A stretch of 64,000 bases of DNA. Source: Tenericutes bacterium HGW-Tenericutes-1. Its GTDB lineage: Bacteria; Bacillota_I; Bacilli_A; Izemoplasmatales; Hujiaoplasmataceae. Shown here in pieces: positions 15,604 to 24,600 of this stretch. Where the stretch lies: contig PGXM01000002.1 in assembly GCA_002839155.1 (NCBI GenBank), positions 121,586 to 185,585 on the forward strand, written 5' to 3'. Both the position numbers and the translations under genes were made by a program. Within the stretch, counting starts at the first letter, position 1; every line of letters starts with the position of its first letter. The notes under the pieces were generated by a model. The model did not search any database. It saw only the letters and a program-made list of their open reading frames with translations, and was not told the origin of the DNA.

Positions 15604-17019
15604 TTAAGTTAATTGCGGACTGTTTTGATATCTCAAATCTAAGTATCCGTAATGTTTTACTCTTCGGTAAAATAAGTATATAAATATTATCGCAACCAAA
15701 GCAGTTGAAGTGTTGGATACAAACATGACATAACCTAAAGCAACAGGACCAATGCCAAAATGAATAAACAATAAAAGTACCGGGATTCTAAACACATAGA
15801 TTCTTAGTAAATTAAGAATTAATGTTACTTTAGATATTTTAAATCCAATGAATAATGCCGCAACAATACTCGTGGTCGCTCCCGTCACAATTGAAAACTT
15901 CTCAAACGCAAAGATTTGTTTCGCTAATGTGGCAAATTCAGGTGAACTGTTCGATGTAAACCACGGAATCATCGTATCAATTGATAGTACTACGATAAAC
16001 ATGCCAATAAATCCAACAATAACCGCTTGCGTATTCGCTGCTAAATAGGCTTTAAAAGACCGTTTCAAATGACCTGCGCCGATGTTTTGGCTGGCAATGG
16101 ACGCCGTTGATTCTTCAAAGATTCCTGCAATCGCTCCTGGACCACCGGCTAATTTAGAAGCAAGTCCAAATGCAGCGATTGCTATGGTCCCATAAATAGC
16201 GGCGATACCGTTGACAATAACTCTGCCTAAACTAAAGAAGAATTTACCACCAATAACCGGAATTGCGACGATTAATATGGCTTTCATAATCGTTTTATCA
16301 GGTTTTAAATCTTTAAGCCGTATCGCGATGGAGTTTTTCTTATTAAACAAGATGATGATGCCCAAAACCATTAAAAACAATTGTGCAATTAACGTCGCAT
16401 AACCAACAAAGATAATCCCCTTATGCAATACTAAAACAAATACTGTCGACAAAATCAATTTGATGATCATCGCAATGATGTTGAGTAACATGACCATTGT
16501 TGTATTTCCTTTAGAACGTTCAATTCCCATATAGACCGAATTAACCGCAATAACGACTGTTGAGGCCATTTGTACGAGATAATATCCTAACCCTGTAGCT
16601 ATAATTTCATCAGGCGCATTAAATAGTTTTAAGATAGGCAATGCTAAAAGCATGACAAGTATAGCGATGATGATGCTTATACTTAATGCCAATACTAAAG
16701 TCTGCCCCGCGTTTTTTCTCGCAGATTCTAAATCATTCGCCCCATAGTGCCGGGCAACAAAAACAGCTCCACCGATCGCAATGCCACCACCAATGGCTGA
16801 AATAGTACCTTTAATGTCTTCTATAAAAAAGACGGTCGCGACGTCAGCTGTGCCCATCGTTGAAACTAATAAGAAATCGATAAAACCATAAAAATAGTTA
16901 AAAAGCGCATATATCGCTAAAGGCGTGGTTATCCAAAATACCGTTTTCCATAAATTTCCATTGAGAATCATGGTTCTTCTTTTAGATTCTCGAATTGATA
17001 AATTAGAGGTCGCTGCCAT
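15604..17019 (-). CDS. MATE-family efflux transporter
   Basis: A 471-residue multidrug and toxin extrusion (MatE, NorM/DinF-like) antiporter with twelve predicted helices in two halves. Characteristic segments are ATPLAIYALFNYFYGFIDFLLVSTMGTADVA near the N-terminus and FGLASKLAGGPGAIAGIFEESTASIASQNIGAGHLKRS at the start of the second half. It exports cationic drugs or metabolites using sodium or proton gradients. AAAGGAG precedes the ATG. A TATAAT on the minus strand (17074-17069) is a possible promoter. The gene stands alone. Confidence 0.92.
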   Translation of the reverse strand: MAATSNLSIRESKRRTMILNGNLWKTVFWITTPLAIYALFNYFYGFIDFLLVSTMGTADVATVFFIEDIKGTISAIGGGIAIGGAVFVARHYGANDLESARKNAGQTLVLALSISIIIAILVMLLALPILKLFNAPDEIIATGLGYYLVQMASTVVIAVNSVYMGIERSKGNTTMVMLLNIIAMIIKLILSTVFVLVLHKGIIFVGYATLIAQLFLMVLGIIILFNKKNSIAIRLKDLKPDKTIMKAILIVAIPVIGGKFFFSLGRVIVNGIAAIYGTIAIAAFGLASKLAGGPGAIAGIFEESTASIASQNIGAGHLKRSFKAYLAANTQAVIVGFIGMFIVVLSIDTMIPWFTSNSSPEFATLAKQIFAFEKFSIVTGATTSIVAALFIGFKISKVTLILNLLRIYVFRIPVLLLFIHFGIGPVALGYVMFVSNTSTALVAIIFIYLFYRRVKHYGYLDLRYQNSPQLT

Positions 17020-17183
17020 AAATCTCCTTTAAATCGGTAGAATTGATTCAAACAAAAAGTCAAAAATGATTATAATATCAACTTTAAACAACTGATTTTC
17101 GACAGTCAACATTGTATGCTAAAACTGATAATATTTCAACTAATATGTGCTATCTCATCTAAAATAACATTGAAGTTAAAATA

Positions 17184-17216
17184 AATTAAAAAATCACGAT
17201 AGAATTATCGTGATTT
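17184..17216 (-). terminator. Intrinsic terminator of the AmmeMemoRadiSam-methyltransferase operon
   Basis: Perfect 11-bp arms AAATCACGATA / TATCGTGATTT with a 4-base loop, followed on the minus strand by a T-run. It comes directly after the methyltransferase stop at 17221. Confidence 0.88.
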
Positions 17217-17220
17217 CACC

Positions 17221-18354
17221 TTATTTCAACGGCGGTTTTGGTCCGTAATATTGGAAATAATGCGTTTCAATATTGCCATTATATAGTTTTCTTTCACGGT
17301 CCAGTTTTCGTTTTATTAAATTGGGAAAATTGGTATTTGATGTAATCACATAGATCGACCACGTGCTTAAAGTATCGATAAGTTTCCCAAAATCCTGATA
17401 CAGTTGATTGATTTGATAATTTTCTTCAGTTAACCGATCGCCATAAGGAGGGTTCGTGACTAAAACAGCATAAGGTATAGCATAATCAACCGCTTTAAAA
17501 TCTGAAACTTGGAATTCAATGCAATCGATAACCCCTGCCTCTTCAGCATTTTCTTTTGCTGCTTCTATACTTGAAGCGTCGATATCACTTGCATAGATTT
17601 TGATATTCGATTCATGATCAATCGCCTGAAAAGCATTTTTAATTTCAGCTTTCCAAACTTCTTCGCCGATCCAAGACCAATGCTTAGCCGCAAAATCGCG
17701 GTAGAGTCCAGGCGCAATGTTTTTAGCAATCATTGCAGCTTCAATCGGGATGGTTCCGGATCCGCAAAATGGGTCAAATAATACTCTTTCTTTATTCCAG
17801 TAACTGAGCATAATCATTGACGCTGCTAAAGTTTCTTTTAAAGGTGCTGTTACAGCGTTTTGACGATATCCACGCTTATGTAAAGCAACGCCACTCGTAT
17901 CAAGTGTAATCGTCGCAATATCGTTGACCATCGACACTTTAATGATGTATTCATCCCCAGTTTCAGGGAACCAAGCAACATCATAATGTTGTTTTAATCG
18001 TTCAACGATGGCTTTTTTTACAAGAGCTTGGCAATCAGAAATGCTAAATAACGTCGATTTAACAGAACTACCATTCACTGGAAAAATAGCGTCTTTAGGC
18101 AAATATTCTTCCCATGGGATCATAGCGGTCTGATTAAATAATTGATCAAACGTCATTGCTTTGAATTCTGCGACCTTTAACAAGACACGATCAACACTTC
18201 TTAACCATAAATTCGCTTTGGCAATGCCAGAGATATCACTTAAAAAAGTGACTTTTCCATTCTCTGTTCTTAAAATTTCAAAACCAAGATTGATGAGTTC
18301 CCGTTTGGCTACGGCTTCAATACCAAAGGTGGTCGTTGCGATTAATTCATACAT
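17221..18354 (-). CDS. THUMP-domain class I RNA methyltransferase (YpsC/RlmL-like)
   Basis: A roughly 377-residue SAM-dependent RNA N2-guanine methyltransferase. The N-terminal half (ELIATTTFGIEAVAKRELINLGFE) is the ferredoxin-like/THUMP RNA-binding part. The C-terminal Rossmann half has motif I in DPFCGSGTIPIEAAMIA and the catalytic N-P-P-Y box in LVTNPPYGDRL. This matches Bacillus YpsC and the N-terminal part of E. coli RlmKL, which methylates 23S rRNA G2445. A longer frame opens at 18372. AAAGGAT in front of the ATG at 18354 decides the start. It is the third gene after amrS and the Memo-AMMECR1 fusion. Confidence 0.9.
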   Translation of the reverse strand: MYELIATTTFGIEAVAKRELINLGFEILRTENGKVTFLSDISGIAKANLWLRSVDRVLLKVAEFKAMTFDQLFNQTAMIPWEEYLPKDAIFPVNGSSVKSTLFSISDCQALVKKAIVERLKQHYDVAWFPETGDEYIIKVSMVNDIATITLDTSGVALHKRGYRQNAVTAPLKETLAASMIMLSYWNKERVLFDPFCGSGTIPIEAAMIAKNIAPGLYRDFAAKHWSWIGEEVWKAEIKNAFQAIDHESNIKIYASDIDASSIEAAKENAEEAGVIDCIEFQVSDFKAVDYAIPYAVLVTNPPYGDRLTEENYQINQLYQDFGKLIDTLSTWSIYVITSNTNFPNLIKRKLDRERKLYNGNIETHYFQYYGPKPPLK

Positions 18355-18380
18355 AATAAGGGATCCTTTCAAGGGTGTAT

Positions 18381-19766
18381 TTAATCATGTCTAATGACTT
18401 CAAAACGTTGAATAGTATAGGGATCTTTTGGATTGATATTGGCTTTTCTTAATGCAATTTGAAGTTGTTCTTCTACAGTATCGACGCCTTCAAGATTTGG
18501 CAGTAATAACCCACTCTTATATTGATATTTGACGATAACACCGTAACGTATTGGATTTAAGTCTTCTAAGGATTGAATGGGTTCAACGTTTCCTAATACA
18601 TCAACGCTATATGATAATTTGTTGAGTTCGTTGAAACCAATGGGCATGAAACGGGGATCTTTTGTTCCAGCACTAATGGCATTTTGAATTATCTCTGATG
18701 CTATATTTATGGTCGTTGGTCCAGTTGTTCCGATACACCCCCGAAGTTCACCCGCAATCTTTAATGATACGAATACGCCTGCTTTTTGATTGATTAGTTC
18801 ATCAGGTAGATTACTAGGAGTCTTCATTGCTTGATGATGAGTCACAAAATATTCTAACGATTCACGCGCTAATTTAACATAGATATCTTCATTATTTTTT
18901 TTGATTATCGCATGATCGATAATCGCCTTTTCATATTTTGGTAAAAGCTTGCGAGATTCATCTTCTCTTAGTGTATTAAATTCAGCTAAAGCGTATCCCA
19001 CACCAAATGGACCTTCATAAGACAATAAATTCGAATGAACAAAATACCCATCAAAAATACCAGCCATAATGATAAAGGAACGTCTTCCGCATTCTGCGGC
19101 TTTTGAACAAAACTCTTCTTCGAGGGTTAGGAAACGAAGAAAATCACCGGAACTCATTGCTTCTGTGATGTCTTTGTCAAATAAGGGACCTTCTTTGATA
19201 TACCCGTAAGGACCGGTTGTTTTTAGTTTATGCGATAAATCTCCCGATGCAATAATGACAACCTTTTTCTTTTGATCTTTGATTACTGCTTGGATGGATT
19301 GACTTAATTTGTAATGCTGTTCAGTTGAAAGACCCGACAATGGAATTTTTACGAGTTGGTAATCCGTGTAATACTGATTGATAAAATAGAGTGGAACCAT
19401 TGTCCCATGGTCTAATGAATCTTCTTTCACAGAGTGAGAATAGACATCACTATTAAATTCATTTGATTTGAGAACGATTTGGCGAATAAATTCTTGATCA
19501 ACAGAAACCGCCATATGAACATCAGATGCACCAAAATCGCGAAACGATCCTTTAGCAGATTCAGATATTGGCATATAAAAACAATCAGAGTATGCTTTAG
19601 CGTGAGGAGAGATGATGATAATAGTATCAGGTTTGATTTCTGCGATTTTTTGTGCGATTTGATGAAAAGACTTCACCGTTAAGTCAATCTTTCGTTCTTC
19701 TCCCCTTCCAATTTCTGGAATGATAATGGGTGGATGAGGAACGATAAATGCCGTTAAATTCAACAT
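18381..19766 (-). CDS. AmmeMemoRadiSam system: Memo-like/AMMECR1 fusion protein
   Basis: A 461-residue fusion. Residues 1-265 are a Memo/LigB-like extradiol-dioxygenase fold domain with putative metal or active-site residues in VPHPPIIIPEIGRGEE, SPHA, DHGTMVPL and ASGDLSHK. Residues 290-461 are an AMMECR1 domain with VFVSLKIAGELRGCIGT, the DPRFMPI box and SVDVLGNVEPI. This joins the A and B components of the AmmeMemoRadiSam system, while the radical SAM component is the adjacent upstream gene (12 bases between them). The biochemical role is unsettled. A redox or protein/RNA-modification role has been proposed for the family. No signal peptide is present. Confidence 0.9.
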   Translation of the reverse strand: MLNLTAFIVPHPPIIIPEIGRGEERKIDLTVKSFHQIAQKIAEIKPDTIIIISPHAKAYSDCFYMPISESAKGSFRDFGASDVHMAVSVDQEFIRQIVLKSNEFNSDVYSHSVKEDSLDHGTMVPLYFINQYYTDYQLVKIPLSGLSTEQHYKLSQSIQAVIKDQKKKVVIIASGDLSHKLKTTGPYGYIKEGPLFDKDITEAMSSGDFLRFLTLEEEFCSKAAECGRRSFIIMAGIFDGYFVHSNLLSYEGPFGVGYALAEFNTLREDESRKLLPKYEKAIIDHAIIKKNNEDIYVKLARESLEYFVTHHQAMKTPSNLPDELINQKAGVFVSLKIAGELRGCIGTTGPTTINIASEIIQNAISAGTKDPRFMPIGFNELNKLSYSVDVLGNVEPIQSLEDLNPIRYGVIVKYQYKSGLLLPNLEGVDTVEEQLQIALRKANINPKDPYTIQRFEVIRHD

Positions 19767-19778
19767 TATTTCACTTCC

Positions 19779-20651
19779 TTACCAAACGTTTCCAAGATGG
19801 ATTGTTGTTAGTCCAGCTTGTCGACCAATTTTTTGAGCTAATTCAAGAGAAGAAATCGGGGTTATTTTTGAGTTTATCATTTTCCATGCTGGGAAGAACC
19901 TTGAAATATGCCAGGGAATATCTTTATCTAACTTTTGCACAATAAAGTTGGTAATTCGTTCAAAATCCTGAACTGTATCGTTGACGTTTGGAATAACAAG
20001 TGTCGTAATTTCAATGTGAACTTTAGCTTGATATAGTTTTATTAAGTTACGTTCAATTATGTCAATTGATCCCCCACAAAGAATTCGGTAGTTTTCTTCA
20101 TTACCTTTATAATCAATATTAATTGCGTCCAAATAAGGAATAATTAAATCTAAGGTTTGTTCTGACATAAATCCATTAGAAACCCAAATATTTTTTAGCC
20201 CTTGTGCTTTCGCTAATTTCATCGTTTTTAAAGCATACTCTAAAAAAATAGTGGGTTCTGAATAAGTGTAAGAGATGGAAGGACAATGAAGTTTGATCGC
20301 TTTAGCCACATGCTCTTCAGGCGTGATTTCAACGCCTTCAATTTCAGCTTTGGGTTTCGGCGATTGTGAAATATCAAAATTTTGGCACCAAGGACATGCC
20401 ATATTACATCCAACGGTCGCCAATGAATAGGTTTTTGTGTGCGGTAAGAAATGATAGAGTGGTTTTTTTTCTATGGGGTCGACAGCACATGATATCGTGA
20501 TGCCATCATTGAGTGCGTATAAAGTTCCTTGCCTATTTTCACGAACACCGCAAATACCTCTATGGTGATCATGAATTAGACAATGGTGTTCACAAACATG
20601 ACATTGGACAACGAGATTATCTAATTTTTCATATAAGAGTGCTTCATTCAT
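19779..20651 (-). CDS. amrS: AmmeMemoRadiSam system radical SAM enzyme
   Basis: A 290-residue radical SAM protein related to pyruvate-formate-lyase-activating enzymes. The [4Fe-4S] motif is C82-N-M-A-C86-P-W-C89 (CxxxCxxC). An N-terminal cysteine-rich segment (C17, C20, C24, C34) is typical of this group. The protein otherwise shows the radical SAM TIM-barrel landmarks (SYTYSEPTIFLEYA, GLKNIWVSNGFMS). It generates a 5'-deoxyadenosyl radical under anaerobic conditions, with target unknown. It is first in an operon with the Memo-AMMECR1 fusion and an rRNA methyltransferase, driven by an extended -10 promoter. Confidence 0.93.
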   Translation of the reverse strand: MNEALLYEKLDNLVVQCHVCEHHCLIHDHHRGICGVRENRQGTLYALNDGITISCAVDPIEKKPLYHFLPHTKTYSLATVGCNMACPWCQNFDISQSPKPKAEIEGVEITPEEHVAKAIKLHCPSISYTYSEPTIFLEYALKTMKLAKAQGLKNIWVSNGFMSEQTLDLIIPYLDAINIDYKGNEENYRILCGGSIDIIERNLIKLYQAKVHIEITTLVIPNVNDTVQDFERITNFIVQKLDKDIPWHISRFFPAWKMINSKITPISSLELAQKIGRQAGLTTIHLGNVW

Positions 20652-20693
20652 AAGATCATCTCATTTCATTTAAAGAACCATTATTCCAAGTCT

Positions 20694-20702
20694 ATTATAC
20701 CA
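20694..20702 (-). promoter_or_regulatory. Extended -10 promoter of the amrS operon
   Basis: TGG plus TATAAT (20699-20694) is a full extended -10. It lies about 43 bases upstream of the amrS ATG. Confidence 0.65.
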
Positions 20703-20723
20703 TTTAAGTCGCTAAATAGTCAT

Positions 20724-20745
20724 AAAAAAATCCGCAATGCGGATT
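20724..20745 (-). terminator. Intrinsic terminator of the gtrA-family gene
   Basis: AATCCGC / GCGGATT arms with a 3-base loop and a following T-run on the minus strand, directly after the stop at 20752. Confidence 0.82.
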
Positions 20746-20751
20746 CTCATA

Positions 20752-21285
20752 TTAATTTGAAATGGTTGGGATTTTTTCATGCTTTTTTTGTCTCATGATG
20801 ACATATTTATTCATTGGGAATTGAATTAAAAATGATAATGTCATATTAATATTTTTCAAAATAAAATCTGCCCAGTTATCGCCAGTAAACCTCGATAATC
20901 CTTCTCTTAACAATTGCGGTATCCATAATTGTAAGAAAAATACCGTTAAGACCATTAAACCATACATGAATCCACTATATACTAAGTTATTATTCGCAGA
21001 AAACGTAACCTTTCTTTGAATAAAGAAATTAAAAGTTTGCGATAATACAAAGGAAATTTCGAACGCAAGAAATGCACATAGCCCACCGGCTAAGACATCA
21101 TAATTAAACACCCAAAAATGAAACGGAGTTGATTTTAAGGGGATCAGTATTACGTAATTTAACAATGAAAATGATCCTAAATCAACGAGAGTAGTTAGCA
21201 AGCTTAAAAGCGTAAACATGATGAACTGCCATAATGTTTTCTTGTTTTGTTTTAATTGATTTGACGTGTCCCTTAGTTTACTCAT
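20752..21285 (-). CDS. GtrA-family membrane protein
   Basis: A 177-residue, four-helix membrane protein of the GtrA/DPMS family. The signature is FVLSQTFNFFIQRKVTFSANN after the second helix. GtrA proteins flip or assist undecaprenyl/polyprenyl-phosphate sugars for surface glycosylation. No glycosyltransferase lies beside it here, so it is an orphan in this window. The gene is longer than the 120-140-residue minimum because of an N-terminal basic tail and a longer loop before the last helix. It has its own terminator. Confidence 0.82.
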   Translation of the reverse strand: MSKLRDTSNQLKQNKKTLWQFIMFTLLSLLTTLVDLGSFSLLNYVILIPLKSTPFHFWVFNYDVLAGGLCAFLAFEISFVLSQTFNFFIQRKVTFSANNNLVYSGFMYGLMVLTVFFLQLWIPQLLREGLSRFTGDNWADFILKNINMTLSFLIQFPMNKYVIMRQKKHEKIPTISN

Positions 21286-21376
21286 TTGTATATCACCAAT
21301 ACATTCTATAGAAATCCAATTTTAGATGACTATAAAAAATTGTATTCGATAAGGTTTTAAAAGTCAATGAACTATC

Positions 21377-21409
21377 AAAAGAAAACGTCATACCGATTGA
21401 TATGACGTT
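21377..21409 (-). terminator. Intrinsic terminator of the EIIC gene
   Basis: AACGTCATA / TATGACGTT arms with an 8-base loop and T-rich tail on the minus strand, immediately after the EIIC stop. Confidence 0.75.
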
Positions 21410-21416
21410 ATAATTA

Positions 21417-22430
21417 TTATTTTTTGATATCCGATAAGGCTAAATCTCCTAATCGAATCCAACCCTTCTTTCGAAATATCAAGTCGACACCCAAGACTAA
21501 GACAAGCGGAAGTAAAAAATGCATTAATCCGATAATTAATAAGACGTTAAGCGATGATCCCATCGCTTCAATCGTCGCAAATTGACCAACGAGTCCAGCT
21601 GTTCCCATTCCTGATCCCGAATAGTTGGTTTCCATTTGAAATAACACAGTGGAAACAGGGCCTAATATAGCACTTACAAGGATGGTAGGTAACCAAATAA
21701 TCGGTTTTTTTAAGATGTTTTTAAATTGAAGCATTGAGGTACCAATTCCTATCGATATAACCGTACCAATCGAATTATCTTTACGGGACATAACCGCAAA
21801 TCCGATCATTTGTACTGCGCCACCTATAACCGCTGCTCCGCCAGCAATACCCCCTAATTGAATCGCGATTGCGATAGCTGCAGAGGAGACAGGCGCTGTC
21901 AATAATAGTCCCATAACAACCGCGATAATGATGCCCATCAAAAATGGTTGTACTGTCGTAGCTGCTTGAATCATCAGTCCAATCGATTGCATAAATGCAG
22001 CCACAGGAGGTCCGACAAGCCAAGCAACCCCATAAGCAAATAAAGTGCCAAATAAGGGAATGATGATAATATCAACCGGCGTGGGTTTACGGAATACTAA
22101 TCTTAAAAACTCAATGGTTAAAACTGTTGTAAGGTAAGCGACCATTGGATCTGGAGCGACAACCTTGGTCGCAATACCACCAGCGACGGCACCAACAATC
22201 AGTTTTAACCCAGATAGATTTAAACTATAGGCGACACCTAGACCTATTCCAATTCCCATTAAAGAACTTAAAATCGTTGCTAAATCGCCTAAAAAGACGA
22301 ATCCCGTTAATAATCCGATTCGACGAATGATAACCCCAATAATTAAAGTTGAAAACAGCCCATAAGCCATTCCGTTTAAGGTTTTAATCAAGTAATCAAG
22401 TAATTTTTTATTCCATTTAACTTTTTCCAT
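21417..22430 (-). CDS. PTS EIIC-type membrane protein (PfoR/PTS_EIIC_2-like)
   Basis: A roughly 337-residue glycine-rich polytopic protein with about nine to ten helices. It resembles the PTS_EIIC_2/PfoR family: long Gly/Ala-rich helices such as IIGGAVQMIGFAVMS and GSGMGTAGLVGQFATIEAMG. No EIIA or EIIB domain or gene accompanies it. Members may therefore act as orphan sugar permeases or regulators, and the substrate is unknown. A frame from 22460 exists, but AGAAGG before the ATG at 22430 marks the start. It lies next to, but is separately terminated from, the transaldolase gene. Confidence 0.72.
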   Translation of the reverse strand: MEKVKWNKKLLDYLIKTLNGMAYGLFSTLIIGVIIRRIGLLTGFVFLGDLATILSSLMGIGIGLGVAYSLNLSGLKLIVGAVAGGIATKVVAPDPMVAYLTTVLTIEFLRLVFRKPTPVDIIIIPLFGTLFAYGVAWLVGPPVAAFMQSIGLMIQAATTVQPFLMGIIIAVVMGLLLTAPVSSAAIAIAIQLGGIAGGAAVIGGAVQMIGFAVMSRKDNSIGTVISIGIGTSMLQFKNILKKPIIWLPTILVSAILGPVSTVLFQMETNYSGSGMGTAGLVGQFATIEAMGSSLNVLLIIGLMHFLLPLVLVLGVDLIFRKKGWIRLGDLALSDIKK

Positions 22431-22506
22431 GAGATACCTTCTTCTGTCAAAGTTTAACAAATACTATTCTCTCATATTTCTGATTGATAAGCAAAAGATA
22501 TGAAAG

Positions 22507-22543
22507 AAAAAAAGTCGGATTCCCTCAAGATAAGGAGTCCGAC
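22507..22543 (-). terminator. Intrinsic terminator of the transaldolase gene
   Basis: Ten-base arms GTCGGATTCC / GGAGTCCGAC (one G:T) with a 10-base loop and seven T on the minus strand. Confidence 0.88.
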
Positions 22544-22558
22544 AATTGTATAATTTAT

Positions 22559-23197
22559 TTATTTCGCGTTTCTAAAAATCTCTAACCCTTTTGTGGTCAA
22601 TGGATGTTCAATCATCTGCGTAAACACTTTAAACGGAACGGTCGCAATATCTGAACCGGCTAAAGCCGCTTGTTCAATGTGTTTTGGATGTCTAATGGAA
22701 GCAGCGATAATTTCAGTTTCGATGCCATAGTTGTCATAAGCAATACGAATGTCTTCAAGTAAACTATAACCCGCTTCAGGATCATTTGTGTAATCATCAA
22801 GTCTTCCCATAAAAGGTGATACAAAAGTCGCTCCTGCACTCGCAGCCATCATCGCTTGTGCAACTGAGAAACATAAGGTAACATTCGTTTTTATGTTGTG
22901 GGATGAAAGAATGCTTGTCGCTTTAATGCCTTCAAAAGTCATCGGTATTTTAATGACGATATTAGGATGCATTTCAGCGTAAGTAAAGGCTTCTTTCACC
23001 ATGTCTTCGGCGTTACCCTCTTGAACTTCTGCGCTGATCGGTCCATCAACGAGCGTCGTGATCTCTTTAATAACATCAACGAGTTTTCTTCCTTCTTTCG
23101 CAATTAAAGATGGATTCGTCGTAACACCTACAATAATACCCCATTGACTTGCGACTTTAATTTCTTCTAAATTAGCTGTATCAATAAAAAATTTCAT
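22559..23197 (-). CDS. fsa: Transaldolase, small FSA/TalC type
   Basis: A class I aldolase of about 212 residues of the transaldolase/fructose-6-phosphate aldolase subfamily. The Schiff-base lysine is K83 in IVIKIPMT. Other family blocks are [58 protein letters not shown] and [26 protein letters not shown]. It links erythrose 4-phosphate/sedoheptulose 7-phosphate to glycolysis, complementing gnd/zwf in this window. True FSA activity cannot be separated from transaldolase by eye. AGGAGG six bases before the ATG at 23197 sets the start. A TATAAT lies about 30 bases upstream. Confidence 0.9.
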   Translation of the reverse strand: MKFFIDTANLEEIKVASQWGIIVGVTTNPSLIAKEGRKLVDVIKEITTLVDGPISAEVQEGNAEDMVKEAFTYAEMHPNIVIKIPMTFEGIKATSILSSHNIKTNVTLCFSVAQAMMAASAGATFVSPFMGRLDDYTNDPEAGYSLLEDIRIAYDNYGIETEIIAASIRHPKHIEQAALAGSDIATVPFKVFTQMIEHPLTTKGLEIFRNAK

Positions 23198-23304
23198 AAA
23201 TTTCCTCCTCAATATCTCTATCAATATTATATCGGATATCGCATTAAATTGAAAGTTAAAAGATTTAGTTTAGAAATAATGGTTTCGTATTTTAAAGTGA
23301 ATTA

Positions 23305-23334
23305 TGACAAAATTCATAAGGGATATCGTATAAT
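23305..23334 (+). promoter_or_regulatory. Probable promoter of the MFS gene
   Basis: TATAAT at 23329-23334 with a TGACAA -35-like element at 23305-23310 (18-bp spacer). It lies 28 bases upstream of the ATG. Confidence 0.55.
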
Positions 23335-23362
23335 AGAAATAGTTCATTTCTAGGAGACTTAC

Positions 23363-24577
23363 ATGCGCAAAAAAATAGTATTATTAATCTCCTTCTTCTT
23401 TATCGAAGGCATTATCCATAATCTCGGTCACCCTGTAACGCCTGCCATGGTTCGGGGAATGGAAATATCAGACTATATGTTTGGTGTCTTTTTTGCGTTA
23501 ATGAGTTTAGGGATGATGATTGGCGCACCCCTTTGGGGAATAATAGGCGACCGAGGAAAGAAGAAATACTATATTGTCATCGGGCTAATCATGTATAGTA
23601 TTGGCCAATATTTCTTCGCATATAGTGGAAACGCAATCTTAATGGTCTTCTTTCGCTTTTTCAGTGGTTTTGGAGTCGCTGCTCCTTTGACGCTTCTGAC
23701 GAGCAACGTCATTGAAGTTTCTACTAAATTATCGCGTACGAAAAATCTTGCCTATATCGGTGCGGCAACCACCTTAGGGACATCGATTGGTTACTGGTTA
23801 GGTGGTTTTATATCAACGAATACCTATTTGACAACCTTACTAGGCACAACTGACTTGCGAATCGTTTTTTTAATCCAAGCTTTGATTAATTTAGTTTATG
23901 TTCTATATATCGTTTTAACATTCAAAGATGAAGTGACTAAAACAATCACTTCAAGTCATCCATCCATGTTTTCAAGTTTAAAATCGATTACGAAAATCGA
24001 TTCAAGCTTGTTGATCTTCTTCTTGTCATTATTTTTTATCACTCTTGGCAACACCAACTTAAACAAATACATCGATGTCCATTTTGACGCCTTAGGATAT
24101 GATTCTTTAGAACTAGGAACCTTTGTGATGGTCACGGGTTTTGTATCCTTAGCGACCAGTATCTTTTTAGTTCCTTTATTCGCAAAAGCAAGAAAACAGT
24201 TAACCTTAATTTCAATCATTCAAATCATTTCAGCGATTATTGTATTTATTGTCTTTCGTTCAAATCAGTTTATCATCTTCGTTTATTCCATCTATATGAT
24301 TTACATTGTATTTAAAACAATTTATCAACCGCTTGAACAAAATTATATTTCTTCACATGCCAGTGAAGGAAAATTTGGTAGTATTATGGGTATTAGGCAT
24401 TCTTTTGTCTCGCTAGGCATGTTTGTAGGTCCTTTGGTAGGTGGATTACTCTACAGCATCAAACCGCTTTGGTTGTTCGATTTTAGTGCTCTTTCATTCA
24501 TTATCGGCGTGTTCATGCTTGGAATTGTCTTTTTACTTCAAAAAAAGAAGATTGCCCCCAAGGACAATCTACATTAA
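23363..24577 (+). CDS. MFS transporter
   Basis: A 404-residue, twelve-helix major facilitator superfamily permease. The loop 2-3 motif A is visible as PLWGIIGDRGKKK, and the central cytoplasmic loop is around TFKDEVTKTITSSHPS. The second half has GSIMGIRHSFVSLGMFVGPLVGGLL. This organisation is that of drug/metabolite exporters of the MFS_1 group, and the substrate is unknown. AGGAG precedes the ATG. The gene is monocistronic and converges on the aldo/keto reductase. Confidence 0.9.
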   Translation: MRKKIVLLISFFFIEGIIHNLGHPVTPAMVRGMEISDYMFGVFFALMSLGMMIGAPLWGIIGDRGKKKYYIVIGLIMYSIGQYFFAYSGNAILMVFFRFFSGFGVAAPLTLLTSNVIEVSTKLSRTKNLAYIGAATTLGTSIGYWLGGFISTNTYLTTLLGTTDLRIVFLIQALINLVYVLYIVLTFKDEVTKTITSSHPSMFSSLKSITKIDSSLLIFFLSLFFITLGNTNLNKYIDVHFDALGYDSLELGTFVMVTGFVSLATSIFLVPLFAKARKQLTLISIIQIISAIIVFIVFRSNQFIIFVYSIYMIYIVFKTIYQPLEQNYISSHASEGKFGSIMGIRHSFVSLGMFVGPLVGGLLYSIKPLWLFDFSALSFIIGVFMLGIVFLLQKKKIAPKDNLH

Positions 24578-24600
24578 TCAATCTATAAGAATGGTTTTCT

